A DNA stretch of 64,000 nt. It comes from Myxococcales bacterium. GTDB lineage: Bacteria; Myxococcota_A; Polyangia; Polyangiales; Polyangiaceae. The notes below the pieces were generated by a model. It was not told the DNA's origin and searched no databases. It worked only from the letters and a program-made list of their open reading frames with translations. The stretch covers positions 1-64,000 of the forward strand of contig JANYHK010000095.1 in the NCBI GenBank assembly GCA_025359105.1, given 5' to 3'. A program made the translations under genes and the position numbers. Every line of letters starts with the position of its first letter. The first letter of the stretch is position 1. Positions 1 to 8,519 of the stretch are shown in pieces.

Positions 1-54
1 TCGCCCACCCCGAGAGAGCGAGCCCCGCCCCCCCGCGGCGTCGGCGGCGGACTC

Positions 55-182
<128 letters not shown>

Positions 183-183
183 C

Positions 184-1116
184 TCAGGCCGCGCGGGTGA
201 CCATCTCCAGCACCGCCGCCCTCACCGCCACGCCCGCCTCCACCTGATCCAAGATCACGCTCCGCGCGCTGTCCGCGAGCATCGTGTCGAGCTCCACGCC
301 CCGGTTGATCGGACCGGGGTGCATGATGATCGCGTCCGGCTTCGCGCGCGCGAGGACCCGCGCGTTCAATCCGAAGGTGCGGCTGTACTCGCGCGTGGTC
401 GACAGCATCGCGCCGCCCAGGCGCTCGTTCTGGATGCGCAGCATCATGAGCACGTCCGCGCCTTCGGCCGCTTCGTCGAGGCTTCGCGCAAGCTGCACAT
501 CGGCGATCGCGCGCGGCTCGCGCGGCATCATCGTGCGCGGTCCGCAGAAACGAACGGTCGCTCCCAGCTTGGTGAGCAGAATGGCGTTCGAGCGCGCGAC
601 CCGCGAGTGCAGGATGTCTCCGCAGATCGCCACCACGATGCCTGCGAGGCGCCCTTTCTTGCGGCGAATCGTCAGCGCGTCGAGGAGCGCCTGCGTCGGG
701 TGCTCGTGCGTGCCGTCGCCGGCGTTGACCACGGACGCGCCGGTGCGCGCCGCGACGAAGCTCGGCGCGCCGCTGGCGGGGTGGCGGAGAATGATCACCT
801 CGGCCCTCATCGCCTCGAGGTTGCGCACCGTGTCGAGGAGCGTCTCGCCCTTCGTCACGCTGGATGCCGCAGCGCTCACGTTCACGACGTCGGCGCCGAG
901 GCGCTTGCCGGCGATCTCGAACGACGTGCGCGTCCGCGTCGACGCCTCGAAAAACAGGTTCACCACAGTGCGGCCACGCAGCAAGGTGCCCTTGCGTGCC
1001 TCCGGGGAGCCGGCCCAGGTGACCAGCATCGCATCGGCCCGATCGAGCAGCGCGGTCGCGTCCTCCACCGCCAAGGCGTCCGTTCCGAGGAGATGGCGCG
1101 CCGTTCCCATCGACAC
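184..1116 (-). CDS. pyrB: Aspartate carbamoyltransferase catalytic subunit
   Basis: Catalyses carbamoyl phosphate plus L-aspartate to N-carbamoyl-aspartate, the committed step of pyrimidine synthesis, in the cytoplasm. At 310 residues it has the usual length of the family. The carbamoyl-phosphate loop STRTRTSFE (about residues 58-66), HPTQALLDALT (about 140-150), HSRVARSN (about 169-176) and MHPGPINRGVEL near the C-terminus are all intact, so it should be active. No pyrC or pyrI is adjacent in the window. The gene is divergent from the secreted-protein gene at 1325, and the shared 200-base spacer holds an inverted repeat (1175-1194) that could be an operator. Confidence 0.96.
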   Translation of the reverse strand: MSMGTARHLLGTDALAVEDATALLDRADAMLVTWAGSPEARKGTLLRGRTVVNLFFEASTRTRTSFEIAGKRLGADVVNVSAAASSVTKGETLLDTVRNLEAMRAEVIILRHPASGAPSFVAARTGASVVNAGDGTHEHPTQALLDALTIRRKKGRLAGIVVAICGDILHSRVARSNAILLTKLGATVRFCGPRTMMPREPRAIADVQLARSLDEAAEGADVLMMLRIQNERLGGAMLSTTREYSRTFGLNARVLARAKPDAIIMHPGPINRGVELDTMLADSARSVILDQVEAGVAVRAAVLEMVTRAA

Positions 1117-1174
1117 GACGGACTACCACGGAAGCCCACGAACGAGGCGATTGCTGCGTCGCGGCGTGATTCCG

Positions 1175-1194
1175 TAGGCAACGGAAATTGCCTA
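1175..1194. promoter_or_regulatory. Perfect 7-bp inverted repeat, possible operator between divergent genes
   Basis: TAGGCAA and TTGCCTA are separated by CGGAAA, about 60 bases upstream of the pyrB start and 130 bases upstream of the divergent gene. The surrounding stretch 1175-1235 is clearly more AT-rich than the neighbouring coding DNA, as expected for a promoter region. Its role as a binding site is inference; no known regulator motif is recognised. Confidence 0.35.
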
Positions 1195-1324
1195 TGTCAC
1201 CGAAATGGTTTGATAAATCGTCGCAAGCGGATCAAAGAACAGGACGCGCTGGTGTCCCGAACCCTGCGCGTCTTCGCCACAACCCCGGCTCCGACCCCAC
1301 GCACGCACCTCAGGAGTGACGACG

Positions 1325-2887
1325 ATGCTGCCTGCCCACCGCCTCGCAAAGCTCGTTCGCCCGGCGTCGATCGCCATCCTCTCGCTCTTCGCCCTCGCGC
1401 CGGCGCCCGCTTCGGCGGACGAGGGGGAGGCCGCGAGCGTCGAGGTGAGCCACCCGCGCGGCATCCTGCCGATTCATCGCTTCACCCCGAACGTCAATCA
1501 GTCCTCGGCGGCGGAGCTGCCGACCACCTGCAAGCTGACGTACGAGGGCGGGCCGGTCCTCTCGCAGGTTCAGGTCGTGGTCGTGTACTGGGGCGCTGGG
1601 GTCGACGCCGGCCTGCAGACGTATGCGCCGGGCTTCTTCCAGGCCGTCCTGAAGAGCTCGTACATGGACTGGCTCCAGGAATACAACACCCCGACCCAGA
1701 CGATCTGCCGTGGCAGCTACGTGAGCGCGGTGACGATCACGCCGGCCAGCAGCTCGAAGACGGTGGCGGACTCGAGCATCGGGCCCGAGCTCGCACGGCA
1801 GATGGCGTCGGGCAAGCTACCGGTGCCGACGCTCGACAAGGCCGGCAAGGCGAACACGCTCTACTTCGTGTACTTCGCCCCGGGCGTCTCGATCACGATG
1901 CAGGGCGCATCGTCGTGCGTGCAGTTCTGCGGGTACCACAGCGACGGCGTGTACAACGGCAAGTCCTTTCCGTACGCGGTCATCCCCGATCTCGGCGGCG
2001 CGTGCGCCGGCGGATGCGGCTCCGGCTCGAAGAACGACAACTTCGGTGTCGTCAGCTCGCACGAGCTCATCGAGGCGATCACCGACACCGGCGTCGGCGA
2101 CAACGACATCGCCTGGTACCAGCAGGGCTCCGGCGCCTGCAACGGCGAGATCGGCGACATCTGCGCGGCCGCCGCCGGCGACACAGCGACGGTCGCGGGC
2201 TACCAGGTGCAGCTCGAGTGGTCGAACAAGCAGAAGAAGTGCGTGGCGGCCGGAACGGGCTACACGCCCTGCGGCGGCTGCACGAAGAACACCGAATGCG
2301 CGGCACCCACGGCGGTCTGCAAGACGGCCACCGGCGACTGCGTGAGCTGCCTCACGAACACCGATTGCTCGGGCGCCACGCCCACCTGCGATGTGGCGAC
2401 CAACAAGTGCAAGGCCTGTGCGGCCGACACCGACTGCCCGGGCGCGCACTGCGCGACGACGGGCGGCAACGCGGGCCAGTGCGTCGCGTGCACGACGAAC
2501 AGCCAGTGCTCGAACCCGACGCCTGTATGCAGCACGGCCGGCGCATGCGGCGGCTGCAAGGCCGACGCCGACTGCAGCGGCAACGCGGCGGGCGGCACGT
2601 GCAACACGTCGACCGGCGCCTGCGGCAAGCCGGCCGGCGCGTCCTCGGGCGGCACGTCGGGCGGAACATCCGGCGGCGGTACGTCGGGCGGAACATCCGG
2701 CGGTACGTCGGGCGGCACGTCGGGTGGTAACGCATCGCCGTCGAACGACAGCGCCGCGACGACCACGAGCGGTTGTGCGATGAGCGGCATCGGCACCTCG
2801 GGCGTCCCGAGCGGCGCCGCCCTCGCGCTCGTCGCCGGCCTCGCGATCGCCGCACGCGGCCGCCGTCGCCGCAACGACCGCATGTAA
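1325..2887 (+). CDS. Secreted HExxE-motif protein with Cys-rich repeats and MYXO-CTERM-like tail
   Basis: The ATG at 1325 is preferred over an in-frame GTG at 1316 because AGGAG (1312-1316) sits 8 bases upstream. The product (about 520 aa) begins with a signal peptide. A globular domain follows with SSHELIEAITDT (His near residue 246) and, downstream, AWYQQ and GEIGDIC. This HExxE pattern plus a later acidic residue resembles a zinc metalloprotease-like site, but I cannot name the family. Residues about 316-435 hold five Cys-rich repeats of the type C-x-D-x-D-C. Then come a Gly-Thr-Ser linker and a tail with GC, a hydrophobic helix and RGRRRR, as in MYXO-CTERM cell-surface sorting signals. 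Likely exported and surface-anchored. Confidence 0.85.
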   Translation: MLPAHRLAKLVRPASIAILSLFALAPAPASADEGEAASVEVSHPRGILPIHRFTPNVNQSSAAELPTTCKLTYEGGPVLSQVQVVVVYWGAGVDAGLQTYAPGFFQAVLKSSYMDWLQEYNTPTQTICRGSYVSAVTITPASSSKTVADSSIGPELARQMASGKLPVPTLDKAGKANTLYFVYFAPGVSITMQGASSCVQFCGYHSDGVYNGKSFPYAVIPDLGGACAGGCGSGSKNDNFGVVSSHELIEAITDTGVGDNDIAWYQQGSGACNGEIGDICAAAAGDTATVAGYQVQLEWSNKQKKCVAAGTGYTPCGGCTKNTECAAPTAVCKTATGDCVSCLTNTDCSGATPTCDVATNKCKACAADTDCPGAHCATTGGNAGQCVACTTNSQCSNPTPVCSTAGACGGCKADADCSGNAAGGTCNTSTGACGKPAGASSGGTSGGTSGGGTSGGTSGGTSGGTSGGNASPSNDSAATTTSGCAMSGIGTSGVPSGAALALVAGLAIAARGRRRRNDRM

Positions 2888-2893
2888 CGCTCC

Positions 2894-2928
2894 GCTCAGG
2901 TCAGCTCGGGCTCAGCTCAGGTCAGCTC
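2894..2928. repeat. Short direct repeat between convergent genes
   Basis: GCTCAGGTCAGCTC occurs at 2894-2907 and again at 2915-2928, a 21-base period, in the 44-base gap between two converging genes. The function is unknown; it may be a remnant of local slippage. Confidence 0.6.
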
Positions 2929-2931
2929 AGC

Positions 2932-3213
2932 TCACGGACAGCAAAGCGCCCGGGTATACGGCGCGTAGGGCTTCACGGCATTCCCTACACAGTCCGGCCC
3001 GGGCACCTGCGTTCCGCCGTCGGCGCCGCAAAAGCACATGTGCGGCCGATCCTGCGCACAGATCCCCTGCACCGTCGTGTCCTCCGCGCACCCCACGCCC
3101 GCCTCACAGCCAACGTGCACATGCCCACCGGACCCATCACTCGCGCCCGAATTGCACGCGACCAACAGCGCCCCGAAAAAGAGTGCCCCCAACACGAGCA
3201 TCGGTTTCATCAT
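2932..3213 (-). CDS. Small Cys-rich lipoprotein
   Basis: The product has 93 residues. A short signal sequence ends in a lipobox (LLVAC, Cys near residue 20), so the mature protein should be lipid-anchored. The rest is Gly/Cys-rich, with about eight further cysteines that could form disulfides and no recognised domain. Two consecutive ATG codons start it (3213 and 3210). It lies 33 bases downstream of the rhomboid-like gene on the same strand; a stable hairpin (3229-3249) separates them. Function unknown. Confidence 0.65.
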   Translation of the reverse strand: MMKPMLVLGALFFGALLVACNSGASDGSGGHVHVGCEAGVGCAEDTTVQGICAQDRPHMCFCGADGGTQVPGPDCVGNAVKPYAPYTRALCCP

Positions 3214-3228
3214 TTGATATGCGACCGG

Positions 3229-3249
3229 TAGGAGGGCACCGCCCTCCTA
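3229..3249. terminator. 9-bp stem hairpin containing the stop of the rhomboid-like gene
   Basis: TAGGAGGGC (3229-3237) and GCCCTCCTA (3241-3249) form a perfect stem with a 3-base loop. The stop codon of the minus-strand rhomboid-like gene (3247-3249) is in the stem. No T-run follows on either strand, so it is either a weak or Rho-assisted terminator or an mRNA-stabilising hairpin between the two minus-strand genes. Confidence 0.4.
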
Positions 3250-4107
3250 GTTCAAGTAGCGCTTGTCTTTCGGCGGCTTGCGCTTCTTGAGCTCGTCCTC
3301 GAGGCCGCCGTACACGACCCGGAGGGGCGGGCCGCCGCTGCGCGTGGAGCGGGCGGGGCGAGGAGAGCTCGGACGATCGGTCGCCGAAGATGACCGCTTC
3401 CGCAAGAGCGTGAGCTTCGCCCGCAGGTACAGCGTGCGCGCGACGGACGGCGTGCCGCCGAGCAGCAGGCCCGTCATGATGCCGCCGAACGGGGCGACGA
3501 CGCCCGCGTCGTTCTGCGGATCCCATGCGAGCACACCGGCGACGCAATAGAAGATCGCGAGCCAGAAGAACCAGCTGCCCTTCATCGGCAGGACGAAGAA
3601 GAGGCGGACTGTCGAGTCCGCGTTCTGGCGCGACCACGCCACGAGCGTCGCGGTGATCGCCGCGCCCGCGCCGAACATCAGGTGCGGGTGGAAGATCTGC
3701 AGGTGCGGCGGCGCGACCGCGTCGATCGCGATGCTGAGGACGAAGCCGCTCACGATGCTGAGCCCGATGAACCGGAGGAAGCGCTTGGGGCCCCAGCGCT
3801 TCTCGAGGTCGGGCGAGAAGAAGTAGAGGCCGATGAGCGTGTAGAACAGATCCTGCGCGGCGCCGGGGCCCGAGGGGCGGGTGAAGAGCCCGGCGGTCAG
3901 CAGCGTCCAGACGCGCGGGATCGACTGGCCGAGGATGGCCTCCTTCGAGCAGGCGACCCAGTAGAACGCCTGCGCGCCGCCCGGCGTCCAGTTGACGACG
4001 ATCCAGCCGAGCACCGACAGCCCAGCGATCGTCGCGAGCAGAGCTTTCAGCGCCTTGCCGGGGCGAGGAAACATCCCGCCCATGTCCTGAAGGGAGCGCT
4101 GATCCAT
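3247..4107 (-). CDS. Rhomboid-fold membrane protein without catalytic Ser/His
   Basis: The product has 286 residues. About six hydrophobic segments match the rhomboid core: an initial helix (about 20-40), the LLTAGLFTRP loop region, a block around LIGLYFFSPDLEKRWG (typical of the rhomboid L1 to TM2 region), and three further helices. In active rhomboids the fourth helix has GxSG; here it reads FGAGAA. The sixth helix normally has AHLGG; here it reads APFGG. Both members of the Ser-His dyad are therefore absent, so this should be a non-proteolytic iRhom- or derlin-like protein in the inner membrane. The C-terminus is a basic cytoplasmic tail rich in Lys and Arg. Confidence 0.75.
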   Translation of the reverse strand: MDQRSLQDMGGMFPRPGKALKALLATIAGLSVLGWIVVNWTPGGAQAFYWVACSKEAILGQSIPRVWTLLTAGLFTRPSGPGAAQDLFYTLIGLYFFSPDLEKRWGPKRFLRFIGLSIVSGFVLSIAIDAVAPPHLQIFHPHLMFGAGAAITATLVAWSRQNADSTVRLFFVLPMKGSWFFWLAIFYCVAGVLAWDPQNDAGVVAPFGGIMTGLLLGGTPSVARTLYLRAKLTLLRKRSSSATDRPSSPRPARSTRSGGPPLRVVYGGLEDELKKRKPPKDKRYLN

Positions 4108-4221
4108 CTCCTACAACTCTAGGGGTGGGATCTCCCCCCCGCAAGCTGCGCCGTGCGCCGTGCGGAGTCATGGCAACCGCCCTCTGGATAGAGCGTTGCG
4201 TTCGCCTTCGCCTCGGTCCCT

Positions 4222-5031
4222 CTACTGGGCCGGTGTGCACGTCGCCGTCGATTCCAGGCCGGGAATCGTGGTCGCGGTGCAGCGGACGGTGCCCACGACG
4301 CGAACGCCCGTCAGATCGACGAGCACGAGGTCGAGCGTGTAGGTGGCGGGCGCAGCTGCAGGGGTGACCACCACCGGCTCGGGACACGTCACCGGCGCCA
4401 GCTCGCCCGGCGCTCCGTTGACCGAGTAGAAGGCCTGGACCGTCGCGTAGTCCTTGGGCTTGCCCTGGTCCTGGCACTTGAGCGTGCCGCCGGTCGCCGT
4501 GGGGAACTGGGTCGTGTCGATCCGGATCGACGCGGGACCGCCGCTGCGAAGCGGGTCGCAGACCGCGAGGACCTCGACGTCCTGCTGCTGCGTCGCGCGG
4601 CACGACGTCTTGTACGTCGGCCGGAACTTCTGGAGCTTCGACCAGTCCGTCACGGCGGTGTCGAGGCCCCTCTGCTGCTGGGCGAGGTAGGCCTCCTTGC
4701 TGAAGGCGTAGATTTGCACGGCGAATGACAGGGTGCCGTCGGGCCCGGCGACGAGGTTCGCGAACTTGGCGTCGGCGAAGCAATCCGAGAGCAGCCCGAC
4801 GCCGACCCCGCCGATGGTCAGGGTCTCGTTTCCCTGGGTGACGACGGCGGCGAACTTGTAGATCTGGTCGGGGCGCGTCCCGCAGCCGAAGCCCGAGACG
4901 AGCGCGTCGGAGCGGACGAGGACGCCAGTGATCGGCGTGAACGCGGTGGTCGTGGTCGTCGTGGCGCCGCACGCGGTCATCCCCGCGAGGGCGAGGAGCC
5001 CCAGCACCGAGATCGCGTTCGAAGCCTTCAC
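4222..5031 (-). CDS. Putative lipoprotein, unknown function
   Basis: I place the start at the GTG at 5031, giving about 269 residues, because it puts a signal peptide with lipobox GMTAC at the N-terminus; an upstream TTG at 5067 would add an unlikely leader. After the Cys comes a Thr-rich spacer, then a domain of alternating beta-strand-like segments with four to six cysteines and no family I recognise. It is a single gene, divergent from tolQ with 118 bases between starts. A role in the envelope is inferred only from the signal. Confidence 0.65.
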   Translation of the reverse strand: MKASNAISVLGLLALAGMTACGATTTTTTAFTPITGVLVRSDALVSGFGCGTRPDQIYKFAAVVTQGNETLTIGGVGVGLLSDCFADAKFANLVAGPDGTLSFAVQIYAFSKEAYLAQQQRGLDTAVTDWSKLQKFRPTYKTSCRATQQQDVEVLAVCDPLRSGGPASIRIDTTQFPTATGGTLKCQDQGKPKDYATVQAFYSVNGAPGELAPVTCPEPVVVTPAAAPATYTLDLVLVDLTGVRVVGTVRCTATTIPGLESTATCTPAQ

Positions 5032-5149
5032 GCGCGGGACAATTGCCGATTTCGCGGGGCTGCACAAGTGTCGAATCTACAGTGCGCGGCTTCTGGGCTT
5101 TGACATGGAAGGCGGGTAGGGGGGATAAGGCGGGCCGGGAGATCTTCGC

Positions 5150-5908
5150 ATGTCGCTCGCCCTCTTCGACGCCGTCGCCTCCGCGACCGGAACCCTTGAC
5201 CTGTTCGCGTGGTTTCAGGGGGCTCCGGCCACACCGGCCGAGCCGCCGCGCCTCGACCCGGTGCAGCTCGTCCTTGGGGCCTCGGTGCCGGTCAAGATCG
5301 TGCTGATCATCCTCGTCGCATTCTCGCTCATGTGCTGGCTCGTCATCGGCCTCAAGGCCCTCCACGTGTCGCGCGCGAACGCCGAGAGCAAGCGCTTCGT
5401 GAAGGCCTTCGACGCCTCCGACGGCTTCGAGGATCTCGCCAAAAACCTCGCGGCGTACCGCGGCTCGCCCTTCGCGCGCATCTTCGCGACCGGCTACGAC
5501 GAAATGGTCCGCGTCACCCGCGGCGCCCGCGCCGAGCTGTCGGACGCGCAGGGCACGCACGTCGAGACCGCGACCCGCCGCGCCGCCGCCGAGGAGATCA
5601 CCCACCTCGAGTCGTGGATGAACCTGCTCGGCACCATCGGCTCGACGGCGCCGTTCATCGGCCTCTTCGGCACCGTCTACGGCATCATGGACGCGTTCCT
5701 CAGCATCGGGAACCAGCAGAGCGCGAACCTCCCGGTCGTCGCGCCGAAGATCGCCGAGGCGCTCATCGCGACCGCGATCGGCCTCGTCGCCGCAATCCCG
5801 GCGGTCATGGCGTACAACTACTTCGCGCGCAGAGTCGGCATCCTCGCCGACACGATGGAGGGCTTCGCCGCCGACGTCGCCGCGCGCGCCAAGCTCGGAG
5901 GCGTCTGA
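5150..5908 (+). CDS. tolQ: TolQ-type proton channel subunit (MotA/TolQ/ExbB family)
   Basis: The product has 252 residues with three membrane helices (about 42-64, 155-175 and 195-215). The block NLLGTIGSTAPFIGLFGTVYGIMDAF is split here: GSTAPFIGLFGTVYGI covers the TM2 core, with the conserved Thr and Pro. The APKIAEALIATAIGLVAAIPA helix is the classic TM3. With TolR it forms the inner-membrane motor that uses the proton gradient to energise TolA. It is the first gene of tolQRAB; the next gene starts one base after its stop, indicating translational coupling. Confidence 0.93.
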   Translation: MSLALFDAVASATGTLDLFAWFQGAPATPAEPPRLDPVQLVLGASVPVKIVLIILVAFSLMCWLVIGLKALHVSRANAESKRFVKAFDASDGFEDLAKNLAAYRGSPFARIFATGYDEMVRVTRGARAELSDAQGTHVETATRRAAAEEITHLESWMNLLGTIGSTAPFIGLFGTVYGIMDAFLSIGNQQSANLPVVAPKIAEALIATAIGLVAAIPAVMAYNYFARRVGILADTMEGFAADVAARAKLGGV

Positions 5909-5909
5909 C

Positions 5910-6338
5910 ATGGGCATGGGCGTGGCGGCTGGCGGAGGACGTCGGCGTCGCCTCGGGGGTATGAACGAGATCAACGTGACGCCGCTCATCGACGTCATGC
6001 TCGTGCTCCTCGTCATCTTCATGGTCACGGCACCGCTCCTCACGACCGGCGTCCATGTCGACCTTCCCAAAGTGAAGAGCGCGCCGATGCAGACGGACGA
6101 TTCGAAGCTCCTGGTGATCGTGACGAGCGACGAGCACGTCTATCTAGGCAAGGACGAGATCACCGGCGCCGTCGACGACCGCTTGAAGAACAACGCGCGC
6201 CTGCAGACGGAGAAGGAGCTCTACATTCAGGCCGACGAAAACGTGAAGTATGGCGCAGTCTTGCGCGTGATGGCCGCCGCGCGAGGGGCCGGCGTCGAGA
6301 AGCTGGGGATGGTGACGGACCCCCTCGTGGTTAAGTAG
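5910..6338 (+). CDS. tolR: TolR-type stator protein (ExbD/TolR family)
   Basis: The product has 142 residues. A short basic cytoplasmic stretch with GGGRRRR is followed by NEINVTPLIDVMLVLLVIFMV, the single membrane helix that carries the essential Asp of this family in PLIDV. A periplasmic domain of about 95 residues follows. Its start follows the tolQ stop with one base between, and ATG is preceded by GGAGGC inside tolQ. It works with TolQ to harness proton flow. Confidence 0.93.
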   Translation: MGMGVAAGGGRRRRLGGMNEINVTPLIDVMLVLLVIFMVTAPLLTTGVHVDLPKVKSAPMQTDDSKLLVIVTSDEHVYLGKDEITGAVDDRLKNNARLQTEKELYIQADENVKYGAVLRVMAAARGAGVEKLGMVTDPLVVK

Positions 6339-6398
6339 CGGGGACCAGGTAGACGGGACGGGCGAAACGGGACGGCAGAGCTTGGCGAGGGCTTGGGA

Positions 6399-7193
6399 AT
6401 GGCGATCGCGTGGCGACCCAAATACGAAGGGGACGAGATCGCGCTGGGCGTGTCCCTGGCGATCGCGCTGCACGGCATTCCGCTCGCCATCATCGTCCTC
6501 TATTCGCTCGGCATCTTCGTGCGCGCGCCGAACGTCGAGGAGCAGCCTTTCGTTGCAAGGCCGGTCGTCGCCGCGACGCTGCTCAAGCTGGGCAAGCCGC
6601 TCGACCCGACCAAGCTGCCTGATCGCTTCGTCCCGCGCGCGCGCACCGCACCGAAGCAGGACCTCGTCGCGTCCAAGGACGATCCGATGAAGCGCCACGA
6701 CGCGGGGGCGCCCCCGCCGCTCGCGCAGGACTCGGACATCTCGCGCCTCATCGCCAAGAGCGATCCGTTCGCCGAGGACGCGGGCAAAGATCGCCCGGAA
6801 GAGGGCCACGCCGGCGGCGTCGAGGGCGGCACCGAGACCGATCCCAACAAGGTGAAGGCCGGGGACATGTACGCCGCGCGCCTCGGGGCGTTCTTCCACG
6901 AGCGGTGGCAGTACCCGACGGTCATCTCGCAAGGCGAAGCGAACAAGCTCTGCACCGTCTTCCAGGTCAACATCAGCCCGCGCATGCTCGTCTGGCACGT
7001 GCGGCAGGCCCCGATGCGCGCGAGCGGCAACGAGCTCTTCGACGACTCCGCCCGCTCGATGCTCCAGAAGCTCCTCGACGACCGAACCTCGCTCCCCGAG
7101 CCCCCCCCCGAGGTGGCTGAACAGTACCGAGGGCGCACCGTTAATATTGCGCTCTCGGGTGACCTTCATGGAGACTCGTCCCGATGCAGGTGA
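6399..7193 (+). CDS. tolA: TolA/TonB-like periplasm-spanning energy transducer
   Basis: The ATG at 6399 is preferred to the in-frame TTG at 6393, because GAGG sits 8 bases upstream. The product (about 264 aa) has one N-terminal membrane helix (about 20-43), then a long polar Lys/Asp/Pro-rich stretch. Its C-terminal domain (about 150-262) has FFHERWQYPTVI, the motif typical of TonB/TolA C-domains. The call rests on that motif and on its place between tolR and tolB. It overlaps tolB by 10 bases. It should transmit TolQR energy to the outer membrane. Confidence 0.82.
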   Translation: MAIAWRPKYEGDEIALGVSLAIALHGIPLAIIVLYSLGIFVRAPNVEEQPFVARPVVAATLLKLGKPLDPTKLPDRFVPRARTAPKQDLVASKDDPMKRHDAGAPPPLAQDSDISRLIAKSDPFAEDAGKDRPEEGHAGGVEGGTETDPNKVKAGDMYAARLGAFFHERWQYPTVISQGEANKLCTVFQVNISPRMLVWHVRQAPMRASGNELFDDSARSMLQKLLDDRTSLPEPPPEVAEQYRGRTVNIALSGDLHGDSSRCR

Positions 7194-8512
7194 AAACGGT
7201 CCCCTCCTTGGCCTCCTTCGTCGCGCTCGCATGCGCGACTGCCGCGGCCGGCCTCGGCGTCTCGCTGCCGGCCGTCGCCCAACCCGCGGGCCCTGCTGCG
7301 GCGGGCAGCGCGCTCCCCACCGTTTCGCAGCCGACGGGCGGCGAGGTCACGCAGGTCTTCGTGTCCGGCGGAAATCGCGCGCTCTTCAAGGTCGCCGTCG
7401 TGCCGCCGGCCGGCGACGCGGGCGTCGCCCAGACGGTGACGGACACGGCGAGCCGCGACTTCACGCTCTCGTCGCTCTTCCAGGTGCTCGATCCCAGGAG
7501 CTTCACCGCGAACACCGCCGCCGAGGGCAATACGATCGACCCCGCCAGCTGGCGCAACGTCGGAGCCGAAGGCGTCGTGAAGGGCATCGCCTCGGCGCGC
7601 GGAACCAACGTGCACCTCGAGCTGAAGCTCTTCGTCGTCTCGCGCGGCTCCAGCGAAGTGCTCAAGAAGGAGTACGACGTCCCCGCTGCCGGCGTCCGGG
7701 GCGCGGTGCATCAGTTCGACAACGAGGTCGTCAAGTGGTTCACCGGGACCGCCGGCTCCTTCGGGACGCGGATGGTCTTCAGCGCCACGACCGGTCGCGG
7801 TCAGAAGGGCATCTTCTCCATCGAGAGCGACGGCCAGGGCGTGGCAAGGTTGCCGGCCGTGTCGAACGTCGCGCTCGCGCCGGCCGTCGGTCCCGGAGGC
7901 GTCTATTACGCGGGCGGCCTCGCCGACGGCAGCTACGCGCTGTTCCGCGTCGGCAACCCGGCGGCCGTGCTCCGTCACGCAGGGCTCATCTTCGGCGTCG
8001 CGTTCGGCGGCGGAAAGATGGCGCTCGTCATCTCGCAGAACGGCGTGAGCGACATCTGGACGGGTCAGCCCGACGGAAGCGGTCTCACCCGCGTCACGAA
8101 CGGCGGCCTCAACACCCATCCCGCGTTCGGCGCCGGCGGACAGCTCGCGTACGTGTCGAACAGCGGCGGCAACCCGCAGATCCACGTCGACGGCAAGCGG
8201 ATCTCGTGGCGCGGCTCGTACAACATGTCTCCGGTGTGGTGCAACGATCCGGAAGGGGCGAAGGTCCTCTTCATGGGTCGCGACGGCGGCACGTGGGACA
8301 TCTTCAGCGTCGACGGCGGAGGCAGCGCCGGCAGCATGAAGCGCCTCACGCAAGACCAGGGCTCCAACACCTACCCCGCGTGCTCGCCGGACGGGCGCAT
8401 GGTCGCCTTCTTCTCGACGCGCGGCGGGCTCTTCACCGCGAACGTCGCGGGAATGAACCAGCAGAAGATCGCCAGCGTGACCGGCGAGAGCCTCCGCTGG
8501 GAAGGCAACTGA
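7184..8512 (+). CDS. tolB: Tol-Pal system periplasmic beta-propeller protein
   Basis: The product has 442 residues with a cleavable Sec signal (about residues 1-28). Residues about 40-165 match the TolB N-terminal domain (NVGAEGVVKG corresponds to the WxxxGAe-lvxG block). From about 190 to the end is a six-bladed propeller with repeated blade motifs such as GRGQKGIFSIE, QPDGSGLTRVTNGG and CSPDGRMVAFFSTRGG. TolB normally binds Pal and TolA. It overlaps tolA by 10 bases, so the two are translationally linked. Confidence 0.93.
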   Translation: MQVKTVPSLASFVALACATAAAGLGVSLPAVAQPAGPAAAGSALPTVSQPTGGEVTQVFVSGGNRALFKVAVVPPAGDAGVAQTVTDTASRDFTLSSLFQVLDPRSFTANTAAEGNTIDPASWRNVGAEGVVKGIASARGTNVHLELKLFVVSRGSSEVLKKEYDVPAAGVRGAVHQFDNEVVKWFTGTAGSFGTRMVFSATTGRGQKGIFSIESDGQGVARLPAVSNVALAPAVGPGGVYYAGGLADGSYALFRVGNPAAVLRHAGLIFGVAFGGGKMALVISQNGVSDIWTGQPDGSGLTRVTNGGLNTHPAFGAGGQLAYVSNSGGNPQIHVDGKRISWRGSYNMSPVWCNDPEGAKVLFMGRDGGTWDIFSVDGGGSAGSMKRLTQDQGSNTYPACSPDGRMVAFFSTRGGLFTANVAGMNQQKIASVTGESLRWEGN

Positions 8513-8519
8513 CTGCGCG

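Noticed and set aside
319-2730. An 803-codon open frame on the plus strand running across pyrB and the secreted-protein gene
   Set aside because: It is Arg-rich with no domain and crosses two well supported genes. In very GC-rich DNA long antisense frames are common.
3137-6070. A 977-codon minus-strand open frame over the rhomboid-like gene, the lipoprotein and tolQ
   Set aside because: Composition is that of a shadow frame (Arg/Asp/Gly-rich) and it overlaps genes with clear motifs on both strands.
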